Assembly: GCA_963827905.1 (NCBI GenBank)
Contig: CAWHCB010000011.1
Coordinates: 62,001-126,000, forward strand
Direction of reading: 5' to 3'
DNA from: JACXTP01 sp963827905
GTDB taxonomy: Archaea > Thermoplasmatota > Thermoplasmata > Methanomassiliicoccales > UBA472
Length of the DNA: 64,000 nucleotides
The position numbers and the translations under genes were made by a program. The notes under the pieces were generated by a model. That model searched no databases. It saw only the letters and a list, made by a program, of their open reading frames with translations, and was not told where the DNA came from. Shown piece after piece: positions 50,052-58,346 of the stretch; the stretch's first letter is position 1, and every line of letters starts with the position of its first letter.

Positions 50052-51192
50052 ATGAAAAAGTCCGCTTCTCTCCGGCTCGTAGGCATCGTGCTTTGCCTGG
50101 CAATGGTTGCGCCGCTGGCCCTCTCATATCAAGTGGTGGCCGAACAGGAACATGAGCTGGATGTTTATTATGAAAGGAACTCCCCTCAGCGCGACCTCAT
50201 GGACAAGTTGTCGCAGCGGCCTGGAGGATTCGCGTGGGATTACATTCAGAATGATACTTACAATAAAATGCTGGTCGAGGTGGACTGCTTCAACACCATG
50301 TACTACAACATGAGGGTGGATTATTTCAGATTATTTCGGGAGATGCTGACCAGTTACTGCGTCAAGCAAGAAGTTTCCTTCAGGTTCGAGGACACGGTGA
50401 GCCTGGGGGGTTTCGCGGCCCCCACGGTGATCAAAACTGGTTACGATCTGGATGACCTAAAGGGACTGGCCAGGAGCAGTTCCGATCACCGTACCGGTGG
50501 CGATACGTGCGTCATGCATGTATTGGTGATGAACGGTTATTACGAACCAGACCCCGAGATGGTCGGTCTGGCATTGGATTCGTGTACGTTCGTTGTCTTC
50601 CCGCGAGAAATGGAGCCCCGCCAGGTGGCGATAATGGTAGGGCACGAGTTCGGGCATCTTCTGGGACTGGTGGGGACGATCGGTTTGGATGAGGTATTCA
50701 ACCCCCCGGGGGCGTGGTCCCATTACGACCTCAAAGAGCCCAAACATTGCACTGAACCAAGATGCATCATGAACTACACCATCGACACGTTCGATTCTCT
50801 TTGCGACAAATGCGATCGCGGACCTGGACTTTCAAGGGGAGCCATTGCCCTTACACGATCGACGAGACCGCTCCGAGGATGGATTGGACCGTCTTCGGGG
50901 TGTCGTTGGCACTTACGTGAACGTCATAGTGATCGGATATGCTGCCATGGTGGCGCAGGACCAGAGCCTCAGTTCGCAGATGGCCAGAAGGGCGATCGAA
51001 GTCAAAACATCGTCCGAGTCCCTAGCGAGGTGGACTAAGGTTCTTTTCCTTTCTGCCAGAGAGGTCTCCGACGAATCGATGAACTATGTTCTAGAGCCAG
51101 CCAATGTGACAGAGGGACGAACCTCGAGGCTGACTCTGATCTTGTCGGTGATCACGATCATCGTAATTTTAGTGTTGGCTTATTATTTATAA
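50052..51192 (+). CDS. Membrane-anchored metzincin-like metalloprotease (frameshifted)
   Basis: The N-terminal signal or anchor is residues 8-27. The zinc motif HEFGHLLGL is at 198-206 and a Met-turn-like CIMNYT at 238-243. The usual third ligand position (11th of HExxHxxGxxH) is Gly, so a later His, in WSHYD (224) or KHC (232), must serve. One extra base near 50812 (TGCGATCGCG) joins LCDKC to ADLDFQGEP. The repaired C-terminus ends in a hydrophobic helix (ILSVITIIVILVLAYYL). The repaired length is about 379 aa. The active site should face the cell exterior; the substrate is unknown. Confidence 0.72.
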
Positions 51193-51276
51193 TTCATTAA
51201 TTAATTATTAATAAATAATATTATATTTATAAATTAATTAGGATTCATAAATTCGAGCCAGTATGAAGGAAAAAAG

Positions 51277-51353
51277 TGGTGGGTCTGTCCGGATTTGAAC
51301 CGGAGTCTAAGGCTCCCGAAGCCCCAAGTATGACCAAGCTAGCACACAGACCC
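51277..51353 (-). tRNA. tRNA-Pro (anticodon CGG), CCA encoded
   Basis: Read on the minus strand, acceptor GGGTCTG pairs with CAGACCC, the T arm is TCCGG-TTCAAAT-CCGGA, and the anticodon stem-loop is GGGGC-TTCGGGA-GCCTT with anticodon CGG. A discriminator A and CCA follow directly, then CTTTTTTCC, a T-rich stop signal. The D arm pairs poorly in standard register (a shifted GTGTG/CATAC pairing is better). No intron is seen. Confidence 0.8.
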
Positions 51354-51369
51354 AGTGGTAATTTGATGG

Positions 51370-52710
51370 GCAAATGGACTCGACATATAAAACTATATTG
51401 CCATCAATTGGATATTTTGTTTCCACCCCCATCCCCTATCTGGAGTTCATATCCACCGAATGTCCCGAAACATCTAGGACTCACTGCCTTCCTATTACAG
51501 GAGGGCTTGCACCTAAGCTCCGGACATTTGGGACCCCTCCCATCATCATGGCTTGATGCATTTGGCTTGTGAGCAAGAAGCCTGCCCAATCCAGATTTAC
51601 CAGAACGGGCGATATTCCTCGAGGCATTCAGATCGGCATTTAACATGTATCCGCACATAATACACTTGAAATCCGATTTTGCTCTATTCTTCCTGGATGT
51701 GTGACCACATTTTGAACATCTTATCGAGGTGTTTTGAGGATCTACAAGAAGAATTGTTTTTGCTAGATCTTCAGCTTAATATCTGAGCATCTGCTCTAAA
51801 GACCAATAAGGCCACACTTTCAAATTCCTTTTATGCTTTTTATTCCAGCACCTTTTTCCATTGATTCCAGAAAGATCCTCGAGGGCGAACACATTGTGAG
51901 ACATGTTCGCAATTGTTTTCGATATTCGGTGGTTTACCCAGGCCGTAAACCGTTTTTCCCTTCCCGCTGGAGCCATTAGCTTCTTTTTTGCAGAACGGGT
52001 GTCTTTAGCCTGCAACTGAGCTCGATTATACTCATACATCCCACGAACGTTTCTTATCCACGAAGAATTAAAAAATTTATTATTGGAACAGACTGCAAGA
52101 TTGATCAACCCTCGGTCAATTCCCAGCACCTCCCCATCCATTTTCGGATGGGGTGTATCACATTCAACAACAGTTCCTAGGTAGAACCTATCCTTCGATT
52201 TTTCATATTTTAAAACACATGAAATTATTTTCCAATTTTTATATTTATTAAAGTAATCAGGTATTTTCAACGTAGTCTTAATTCGACCTTGGGTCGTCCC
52301 AATTGATACCCATGATTTTTGAAAGTTAAATCTTAATACATTTCTATTATACCGCATTGCCGAATAGATTTTACGTCTAGGCAACCTTTTGTTCTTTAAC
52401 ATCTTTAAATTCTCGCACGCCACATCTCTAGCAGCCTGCACTAGACCAGATGGAAGATTAGGGACCATCTGCCGTACCGTTGCATAGGTCCCACGGTGAT
52501 TATGGATTTTGTTCCATGTTTTATTATTAAAACCCCATGATGCAGAAATATGATGGGCTGTGGTGTAAGCTTCCATCGTCATTTTGAGTTTTAATTTATC
52601 TACTTCGGACAAATTCAACAGCAGCATGATTGTCCGCTTAATTGCCTTTCAATTGGCTATTAGGTACTTCCCTGTTATCGGGGGAGGTCCCCGAAAATAC
52701 CCACTCCATC
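51370..52710 (-). mobile_element. IS605-type TnpB-only element next to tRNA-Pro
   Basis: The AT-rich block contains tnpB and small hairpins at both sides: ATTG-CCAT-CAAT at about 51400 beyond the tnpB 3' end, and AATTG-CCTTT-CAATT (about 52641-52655) plus CGGGG-GAGGT-CCCCG (about 52679-52693) upstream of its start. Such subterminal hairpins are typical of the IS200/IS605 group. Exact ends and the target site cannot be fixed by eye. The stretch just after the tnpB stop is where a guide (omega) RNA would be expected. Confidence 0.6.
51404..52627 (-). pseudogene. tnpB: TnpB (IS200/IS605 OrfB) with an internal stop codon
   Basis: This is a nearly complete TnpB of about 407 codons. It has an N-terminal helical domain, RuvC-I Asp in GEVLGIDRGLINLAV, RuvC-II Glu in HNVFALEDLSGI, the zinc ribbon CSKCGHTSRK and CIMCGYM, and RuvC-III Asp in NADLNASRNIA. 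A TAA at 51776-51778 interrupts the frame between LEQMLRY and AEDLAKTILLVDP, with the same frame continuing on both sides, so it is a substitution (probably Lys AAA) and not a frameshift. The gene is far more AT-rich than its surroundings. No TnpA is present. Confidence 0.88.
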
Positions 52711-52782
52711 AGAAAGATCGAACGGGATGTGTCGATTTGAATCTTCGACAATTATTTATAGAGTCATTTTCTTCCGCCAGAT

Positions 52783-53475
52783 ATGCGCGAACAGCTGCGC
52801 GAGAAGATAGCTGGTGAGATCGTTCTCTCCGCCGATGCGGGCAAGACCATCCGCAAATGGCGCGAGGAGTTCGGCATCTCCCAGCAGGACCTGGCCAGAC
52901 ATCTGAAGGTGTCGCCCTCGGTCATCAGCGACTACGAGTCGGGGCGGAGGAAATCGCCCGGCATCGTCATCATTCGCCGCATCGTGGACGGATTTATCGA
53001 GATCGACGAGGAGAGGGGCGGGAAGGTCCTCAAGAAGTACGACCTGGGGGAGAAGATCGATTGCATCCTCTCCATCCGGGAGTTCAAGTCCAGCATGAAC
53101 GCGCAGGACCTCATCAAGGTCATCGAGGGCGAGCCACTGACCAAGGGCATCAGCCTTGACCGCGACATACATGGTTTCACGGTCATCGATTCGATGAAGG
53201 CCATCATGGCCCTTGGCTCGATGGACTACCTCAAGATCTATGGGTGGAGCAGCGAGCGCGCGCTCATCTTCACCGGTGTGAAGTTCGGGCGCAGTCCCAT
53301 GATCGCCATCCGGGCCCATCCGTTGAAGCCCGCCCTGGTCGTTTACCAGAGGCCGGAGCACGTGGACGAGCTGGCCATCCGGCTCGCCACCCTGGAGAAC
53401 CTCCCCTTGGTCCGCACGAACCTGCAGGTGCCGACCTTGGTGGAAGCGTCTGGAAAGATTGGAGTGATAGCATGA
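52783..53475 (+). CDS. Archaeal HTH (XRE-type) regulator of the mevalonate-entry operon
   Basis: This intact 230-aa protein has an XRE helix-turn-helix at residues 21-60 (IRKWREEFGISQQDLARHLKVSPSVISDYESGRRKSP) and an alpha/beta C-terminal domain (MDYLKIYGWSSERALIFTGVK) shared by archaeal regulators found next to HMG-CoA synthase. Its stop overlaps the start region of HMG-CoA synthase, so it is the first gene of that operon and probably autoregulates it. The ligand is unknown. The upstream region has AATTATTTATAG about 25 nt before the ATG, a good TATA element. Confidence 0.85.
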   Translation: MREQLREKIAGEIVLSADAGKTIRKWREEFGISQQDLARHLKVSPSVISDYESGRRKSPGIVIIRRIVDGFIEIDEERGGKVLKKYDLGEKIDCILSIREFKSSMNAQDLIKVIEGEPLTKGISLDRDIHGFTVIDSMKAIMALGSMDYLKIYGWSSERALIFTGVKFGRSPMIAIRAHPLKPALVVYQRPEHVDELAIRLATLENLPLVRTNLQVPTLVEASGKIGVIA

Positions 53476-54532
53476 GACGTTGGCATAGTCAGCTATGGAG
53501 CGTACATCCCGCGCTTCCGCATCGTCCCCCCAGGAGATCGGGAGGGTGTGGGGCAGCGACGGCGAGGCCATGAGCAAAGGCCTCATGATATTCAGCAAGT
53601 CCGTGCCCGGGCCGGACGAGGACGTCATCACCATCTCGGTGGAGGCGGCCCGCAACATGATGCGGCGCACCTCGACCAGCCCCAAGGACATCGGCGCCCT
53701 ATACGTCGGTTCCGAGTCCCACCCCTACGCCGTGAAGCCGAGCGGCACCATCGTGGCGGAGGCCATCGAGGCCTCGCCCCATCTCACCGTGGCGGACCTC
53801 GAGTTCGCCTGCAAGGCCGGGACCGCCGGCATCCAGATGTGCATGGGCCTGGTCGGCTCGGGCATGGTCAAGTACGGCGTGGCCATCGGCGCGGACACCT
53901 CCCAGGGCGCCCCGGGCGACCCGCTGGAATACTCCGCCTCCGCCGGAGGCGCGGCCTACCTCATCGGCAGCCAGGACCTCATCGCCACGATCAACGGCAC
54001 CTACTCGTACACCACCGACACGCCCGACTTCTGGCGCCGGGAGGGCCAGCCCTACCCGTCCCATGGCGGCAGGTTCACCGGGGAGCCGGCCTACTTCAAG
54101 CACGTCAGTGCCTGCGCCAAGGGCATGATGGAGCGCATGGGCACCAAACCCTCAGACTACCATTACGCGGTCTTCCACCAGCCCAACGGCAAGTTCCCCA
54201 CCCGGGTGGCCAAGATGCTGGGCTTCACCGACCAGCAGATCGAGGTCGGCCTCATCACCCCGCACATCGGCAACACCTACAGCGGCGCGGTGCCATTGGG
54301 CCTGGCCGCCATACTGGACGTGGCCAAGCCGGGCGATCGCATCTTCGCCGTGGCCTACGGCTCCGGGGCGGGCTGCGACGGGTTCGACATCACCGTGACG
54401 GAGAACATGGCCCACTATAACCGGGACGCCGCCCCGAGCATCAAGCAGCTCATCGAGAGGAAGAAGATGATCGACTACGCCACCTATGCCAAGTACCGGG
54501 GCAAGATCCTGATGAAGGAGGGAGGCGAATGA
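53472..54532 (+). CDS. Hydroxymethylglutaryl-CoA synthase (two frameshifts near the start)
   Basis: The archaeal HMGCS opens VGIVSYGAYIPRFRI, with the catalytic Cys in LEFACKAGTAGIQMCMG, the general base region VFHQPNGKFPTRVAKMLGF and GLITPHIGNTYSGAVPLG. One extra base lies just after the ATG (ATGAGACGTT reads as ATG GAC GTT if one A is removed), and one in the run of six Cs near 53530. The repaired length is about 352 aa. It condenses acetoacetyl-CoA with acetyl-CoA for isoprenoid lipid synthesis, in a complex with the next two proteins. Confidence 0.93.
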
Positions 54533-55695
54533 GGGAGGTCGCCATCATCGGCATCGGCATCACCAAGTTCGGTGAGCTGTGGGACTCCTCCTTCCGGGAG
54601 ATGGGCATCATGGCCGGACTGGCCGCCCTGGCCGACGCCAAGGTCTCCAGCGAGGAGATGGACGCCATGTACGTGGGCAACATGTCCGCCGGGCGTTACA
54701 TCGAGCAGGAGCACGTGGCCGCGCTCATCGCCGACTATTCCGGACTGGCCCGGGACCACATACCGGCGACCAGGGTGGAGGCGGCCGGCGCATCCGGCGG
54801 CCTGGCCATGAGACAGGCCTATCTGGCCATCGCCTCGGGCATGCACGACATGGTGGTGGTGGGCGGCGCGGAGAAGATGACCGACGTCGGCGACACGGAG
54901 TCCAACGCCATCCAGAGCTCGGCGGCGGACCAGCAGTGGGAGAGCGTCTTCGGCGCCACCTTCCCGTCGCTGCACGCCATGATCGCCCGCCGGCACATGT
55001 TCCAATATGGCACCACCCGGGAGCAGATCGCCCAGGTGGCGGTGAAGAACCACCTGCACGGCTCGCTCAACCCGAACGCCCAGTTCCAGCGCGAGATCGA
55101 CCTGAAGACGGTGCTGCGCTCGCCCCCGGTGGCCGAGCCGCTGGGCCTGTTCGACTGCGCCCCCAACTCCGATGGGGCGGCGGCGGTCGTGCTGTGCTCG
55201 CTGGACAAGGCGCGGCGCTACACCGAGACGCCGATCAAGATCCTGGCATCGGCGCAGGCCTCGGATACGTTGGCGTTGCACTCCCGGGCCGACATCTGCA
55301 CCTTCGAGGCCACCCGGTTCGCGGCGCGCAAGGCCTACAAGCAGGCCAACCTCGGCCCGCAGGACATCCAGCTGGCCGAGGTGCACGACAACTTCACCAT
55401 CAGCGAGATCCTGGCCATCGAGGACCTGGGGTTCTTCGCCAAGGGCAAGGGCGGCAAGGCGGTGGAGGACGGCCTCACCAAGCTGGGAGGTCAGGTGGCG
55501 GTGAACACCTCCGGCGGGCTGAAGGCCCGCGGGGACCCCATCGGCGCCACCGGGGTGGCGCAGATCGTGGAGCTGGTGCAGCAGTTGCGCGGCCAGGCCG
55601 GGAAGCGCCAGGTGCCGGACGCCAAGTACGCCCTGGCCCAGAACGTGGGCGGGACCGGCGCCACCGCCATCGTGCACATCCTGGGGGTGGCCTGA
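54529..55695 (+). CDS. Acetyl-CoA acetyltransferase (archaeal thiolase), nucleophile position is Gly
   Basis: This intact 388-aa thiolase of the archaeal thiolase/HMGCS complex has VAIIGIGITKFGELW, EVHDNFTISEILAIEDLGF with an active His, and NTSGGLKARGDPIGATG with the second His. The nucleophile loop, normally VEAACASGG, reads VEAAGASGG: codon 87 is GGC where TGC is expected. A true change would abolish acyl transfer. The ATG overlaps the HMGCS stop. Given the error level of this sequence, a one-base miscall is likelier than a dead enzyme. Confidence 0.92.
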   Translation: MREVAIIGIGITKFGELWDSSFREMGIMAGLAALADAKVSSEEMDAMYVGNMSAGRYIEQEHVAALIADYSGLARDHIPATRVEAAGASGGLAMRQAYLAIASGMHDMVVVGGAEKMTDVGDTESNAIQSSAADQQWESVFGATFPSLHAMIARRHMFQYGTTREQIAQVAVKNHLHGSLNPNAQFQREIDLKTVLRSPPVAEPLGLFDCAPNSDGAAAVVLCSLDKARRYTETPIKILASAQASDTLALHSRADICTFEATRFAARKAYKQANLGPQDIQLAEVHDNFTISEILAIEDLGFFAKGKGGKAVEDGLTKLGGQVAVNTSGGLKARGDPIGATGVAQIVELVQQLRGQAGKRQVPDAKYALAQNVGGTGATAIVHILGVA

Positions 55696-56093
55696 TGACC
55701 ACCGCCCGCTTCTGGCGCGACAACGCCACCCGATACAACCTGATGGCCACGCGCTGCGGCTCCTGCGGCAAGGTCACCTTCCCGCCGCGGCACGTCTGCC
55801 CGATATGCCACCGCCGCTCCATGGGCAAGATGGAGAAGTTCCGGCTGAGCGGCAAGGGCGAGGTGTACTCGTTCTCGCTGGTGCACGACGCGCCGGCCGC
55901 CTTCGAGCTGCAGAAGCCCTACATCGTGGCCATGATCAAGATGGACGAGGGCGTGATGATGACGGCGCAGCTCAGCGACTGCGAGTACGCCGAGGTCAAG
56001 ATCGGCATGAGGGTCAAGGCCACGCTGCGCAAGATCGGCGAGGAGGGCGCGGGCGGCGTCATCCACTACGGCTACAAGTTCGTGCCGGAGTGA
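55695..56093 (+). CDS. Zn-ribbon OB-fold protein (DUF35), thiolase/HMGCS scaffold
   Basis: This intact 132-aa protein has an N-terminal rubredoxin-like ribbon with CGSCGKVTFPPRHVCPICH and a C-terminal OB-fold (GKGEVYSFSLVHDAP, IGMRVKATLRKIGE). In archaea this protein bridges thiolase and HMGCS and shares their CoA-binding site, so that acetoacetyl-CoA is passed on directly. The start overlaps the thiolase stop (TGATG). A decayed copy of its 3' end lies at 58289-58325. Confidence 0.92.
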   Translation: MTTARFWRDNATRYNLMATRCGSCGKVTFPPRHVCPICHRRSMGKMEKFRLSGKGEVYSFSLVHDAPAAFELQKPYIVAMIKMDEGVMMTAQLSDCEYAEVKIGMRVKATLRKIGEEGAGGVIHYGYKFVPE

Positions 56094-56115
56094 TCCAATA
56101 GGTATTACTGGCTCC

Positions 56116-57946
56116 TCACACCTCCATCTCCGGGTCGTAGTACCGTCCGGACAGTAGCACGAACCCTGTGCCGAGCCATGCCAGGATGAATCCGATCTGT
56201 GGCACCCAACCGTCGTTGGGGTCGCCTTGGACAGTCTGCAACGGGTCGCTGAGCAGCATGACCGCGGTGATCAGGGCCAGCACCACGAACTGGGCGATGC
56301 CCCATTTAGGGTCGGAGGTAGCTGGCGAAAATGATAATGAAATAAGCAATGGCCAAAGCAATGGCCAGAAGGCCACCCCATGACAGGTCGATATAGTTGA
56401 ACTATGTCGAACAATGTGTAACCGTCCATGTAAGGGCCGTAGAGCGCCCACCCGAGGAACAAATCCGCCGAACATCAGAGCGCATCCTATGATCCTAAGG
56501 ATTTTCCCTAGTTTTTTGTTATCCTTCGAGTGTCCTGGATTCCTGCCTGCCCTCATCCAATTCACGGTTCAACCTGATGGAATGGATGAACAGCACCAGC
56601 ATGATGGAGGCGAAGATGATGGAGAGGCCCCACACGATGTCCCATGCAAGGATGTCCGCTTGCAGCTCCCGTTCTCCAATGGCATAGATGGAAGTTACCC
56701 CGAGCACGATATATATCCTACCTTGTTCATCGATCACGACACCATTCGCGGAATTGTCGAGTGTGTAATTCCATATCCTGACCCCGGTGGCGTTGATGAT
56801 TTCCACCTCCCAGGAGTGGAGTAGGGGTAGGGATCTGGGTAGGAGTCATAGGTCAAAATAATGACATTGTCCCCCAGGATGACTGTAGGTGTCAGATAGA
56901 TATGTCGGTTATTTCCAGCAATATAGGTTGTGATCCATTCCCCATCCTTGTCGAGTATGTCCAAATAGGTCCCGTCCACCACGAACAGATGCTCCTCGCC
57001 GATGGCCAACCTTGTGTAACCGTTGTTGCCCGAATAGTTCCACCGCTCCTCACCATCTGGGTCGAGGGCATGTATCGTACCTCCGATGGCCAAGTACAGG
57101 GACCCGTCCAGATCAATTGAGACGCTGAGGTCGGAGCCCGCTCCATAACCACCTCCGATGCCCATCGCGGGAATGCTCTTATTCCACAACTCATCACCAC
57201 TAGGGTCTATCGCCCAGAGGGAGGCATAGCCGTTCATCCTAGAGGTCAGAAGGTAGACGGTCCCGTCGGGTGAAATTGCTGGTTCAGAGAAGGCCGATCC
57301 ATTGGCTGAGGGTGGGGAGAACGCCCATTCGATATCTCCTCCCTCATCATAGCACCGGAGTCCTAGGAACCCAAGACCGATCAGCGTCTGTCCATTGTGC
57401 GGCAACGATCAGAACGTTCCCTTGGCCATCTATCCGGGGGGCGGTCAGCACAGGCGCGCTGAATCGTTCGGACCAGCGCAACGTTCCGTTAGGCCAGACC
57501 GCATAGAGACCGCCCGGGGAAGGCGTAGTATGTGACCGTTCCGAACCTGTCGCGTAATAAATACATCCTTCCCTACCGATAGCTGCAGATAAGGGGAAAA
57601 TGGAATGATCATTCTCATCACGAGCTCCCGGAGATCTCCACAGTTGCTTGCCATCCGATGAGATGGCGGCAAGGTCATTACCCCTCGTGACGTACAAGGT
57701 CCCATCTGAACCGATGACCGGCATCCCGATCGCTTCCTCGAAATTATGAGACCATCGGAACTCCCCATCGTTCCCAGTGGCATTATATGGACAGCTGTTG
57801 GTGTTACCCTGGTCGTAATGGCTCATCGGCCATTGCGCGTCACCCTCTGCTGTGGCCAGCCCTATCAAAGGCACCGAGATTAGCACAAATACCATTACTA
57901 ATGGTGCTGCCCTGATGCTCCCCAAACTCCCCACATTTCGTTTCAT
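56116..57946 (-). CDS. PQQ-like beta-propeller membrane protein, copy 1 (six frameshifts)
   Basis: A signal peptide (residues 11-33) is followed by WPMSHYDQGNTNSCPYNATGNDGEFRW and repeated PQQ/pyrrolo-quinoline-type blades (GSDGTLYVTRGNDLAAISSDGKQLW, GSLYLAIGGTIHALDPDGEERWNYS). The C-terminus has about four membrane helices ending DPEMEV. It is parallel to copy 2 throughout. Six single-base breaks (about 57395, 56808, 56540, 56470, 56395, 56325) are needed to restore it, more than in any other gene here, so real decay is possible. The propeller should face outside. The ligand is unknown. Confidence 0.75.
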
Positions 57947-58019
57947 AAGGCCAGGACAATATAATATTTTCTTTTGATTGCCGAGGAATCAAGCAAAGAT
58001 ACATTTAATCCAGAACCAC

Positions 58020-58190
58020 TCATCCTTTGAATTGGACCGAGAGCAGTATCAACCCGGTACAGAGCCAAGCCAAGACGAATCCAATTCGTGATAACCAGCC
58101 ATCGATGGCCGTCCCATGGACTGAAGCAACAGAGCCCTCATGTAGGACACCAGGATGAGCACCGCCCCGGCAGACGGGAGGCCATGGCTC
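58020..58190 (-). pseudogene. Remnant of a third PQQ-propeller gene, C-terminal membrane part
   Basis: The minus strand translates GWLSRIGFVLAWLCTGLIL and then ends in TGA (58022-58020), matching GWVPYIGFVLAWLGTGIVL near the end of copy 2. Further upstream the match fades. No propeller part is left. It lies between the two full copies, so at least three copies existed. Confidence 0.75.
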
Positions 58191-58288
58191 AGAAGTATCC
58201 CCTTCCTTTCATCGATTCACACGATATTCCCTCATAAAACGGTATTCCATAACCGTTCCTTTGCCAGAAACATAAGCAGTAGGGAATT

Positions 58289-58325
58289 GGCCATGATCAA
58301 GATTGACGAGGGCGTGCCGGAGTGA
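58289..58325 (+). pseudogene. Remnant of the 3' end of the DUF35 gene
   Basis: The bases 58289-58316 repeat the DUF35 gene around 55928 (GCCATGATCAAGAT then GACGAGGGCGTG, one mismatch). They continue straight into GTGCCGGAGTGATC, the last bases of that gene; the 130 or so bases between are deleted. The stop lies 22 nt before the copy 2 stop, against 23 nt at the parent junction, showing that the DUF35-PQQ junction was duplicated as a unit. Confidence 0.85.
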
Positions 58326-58346
58326 TCGGTGCCAAGGCGCTTGCTC

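Noticed and set aside
51193..51265. Very AT-rich TTAATTAATTATTAAT stretch as a replication origin
   Set aside because: No origin-type repeats or Cdc6/Orc1 gene nearby; it is more simply a promoter or terminator region at the edge of the transposon-tRNA area.
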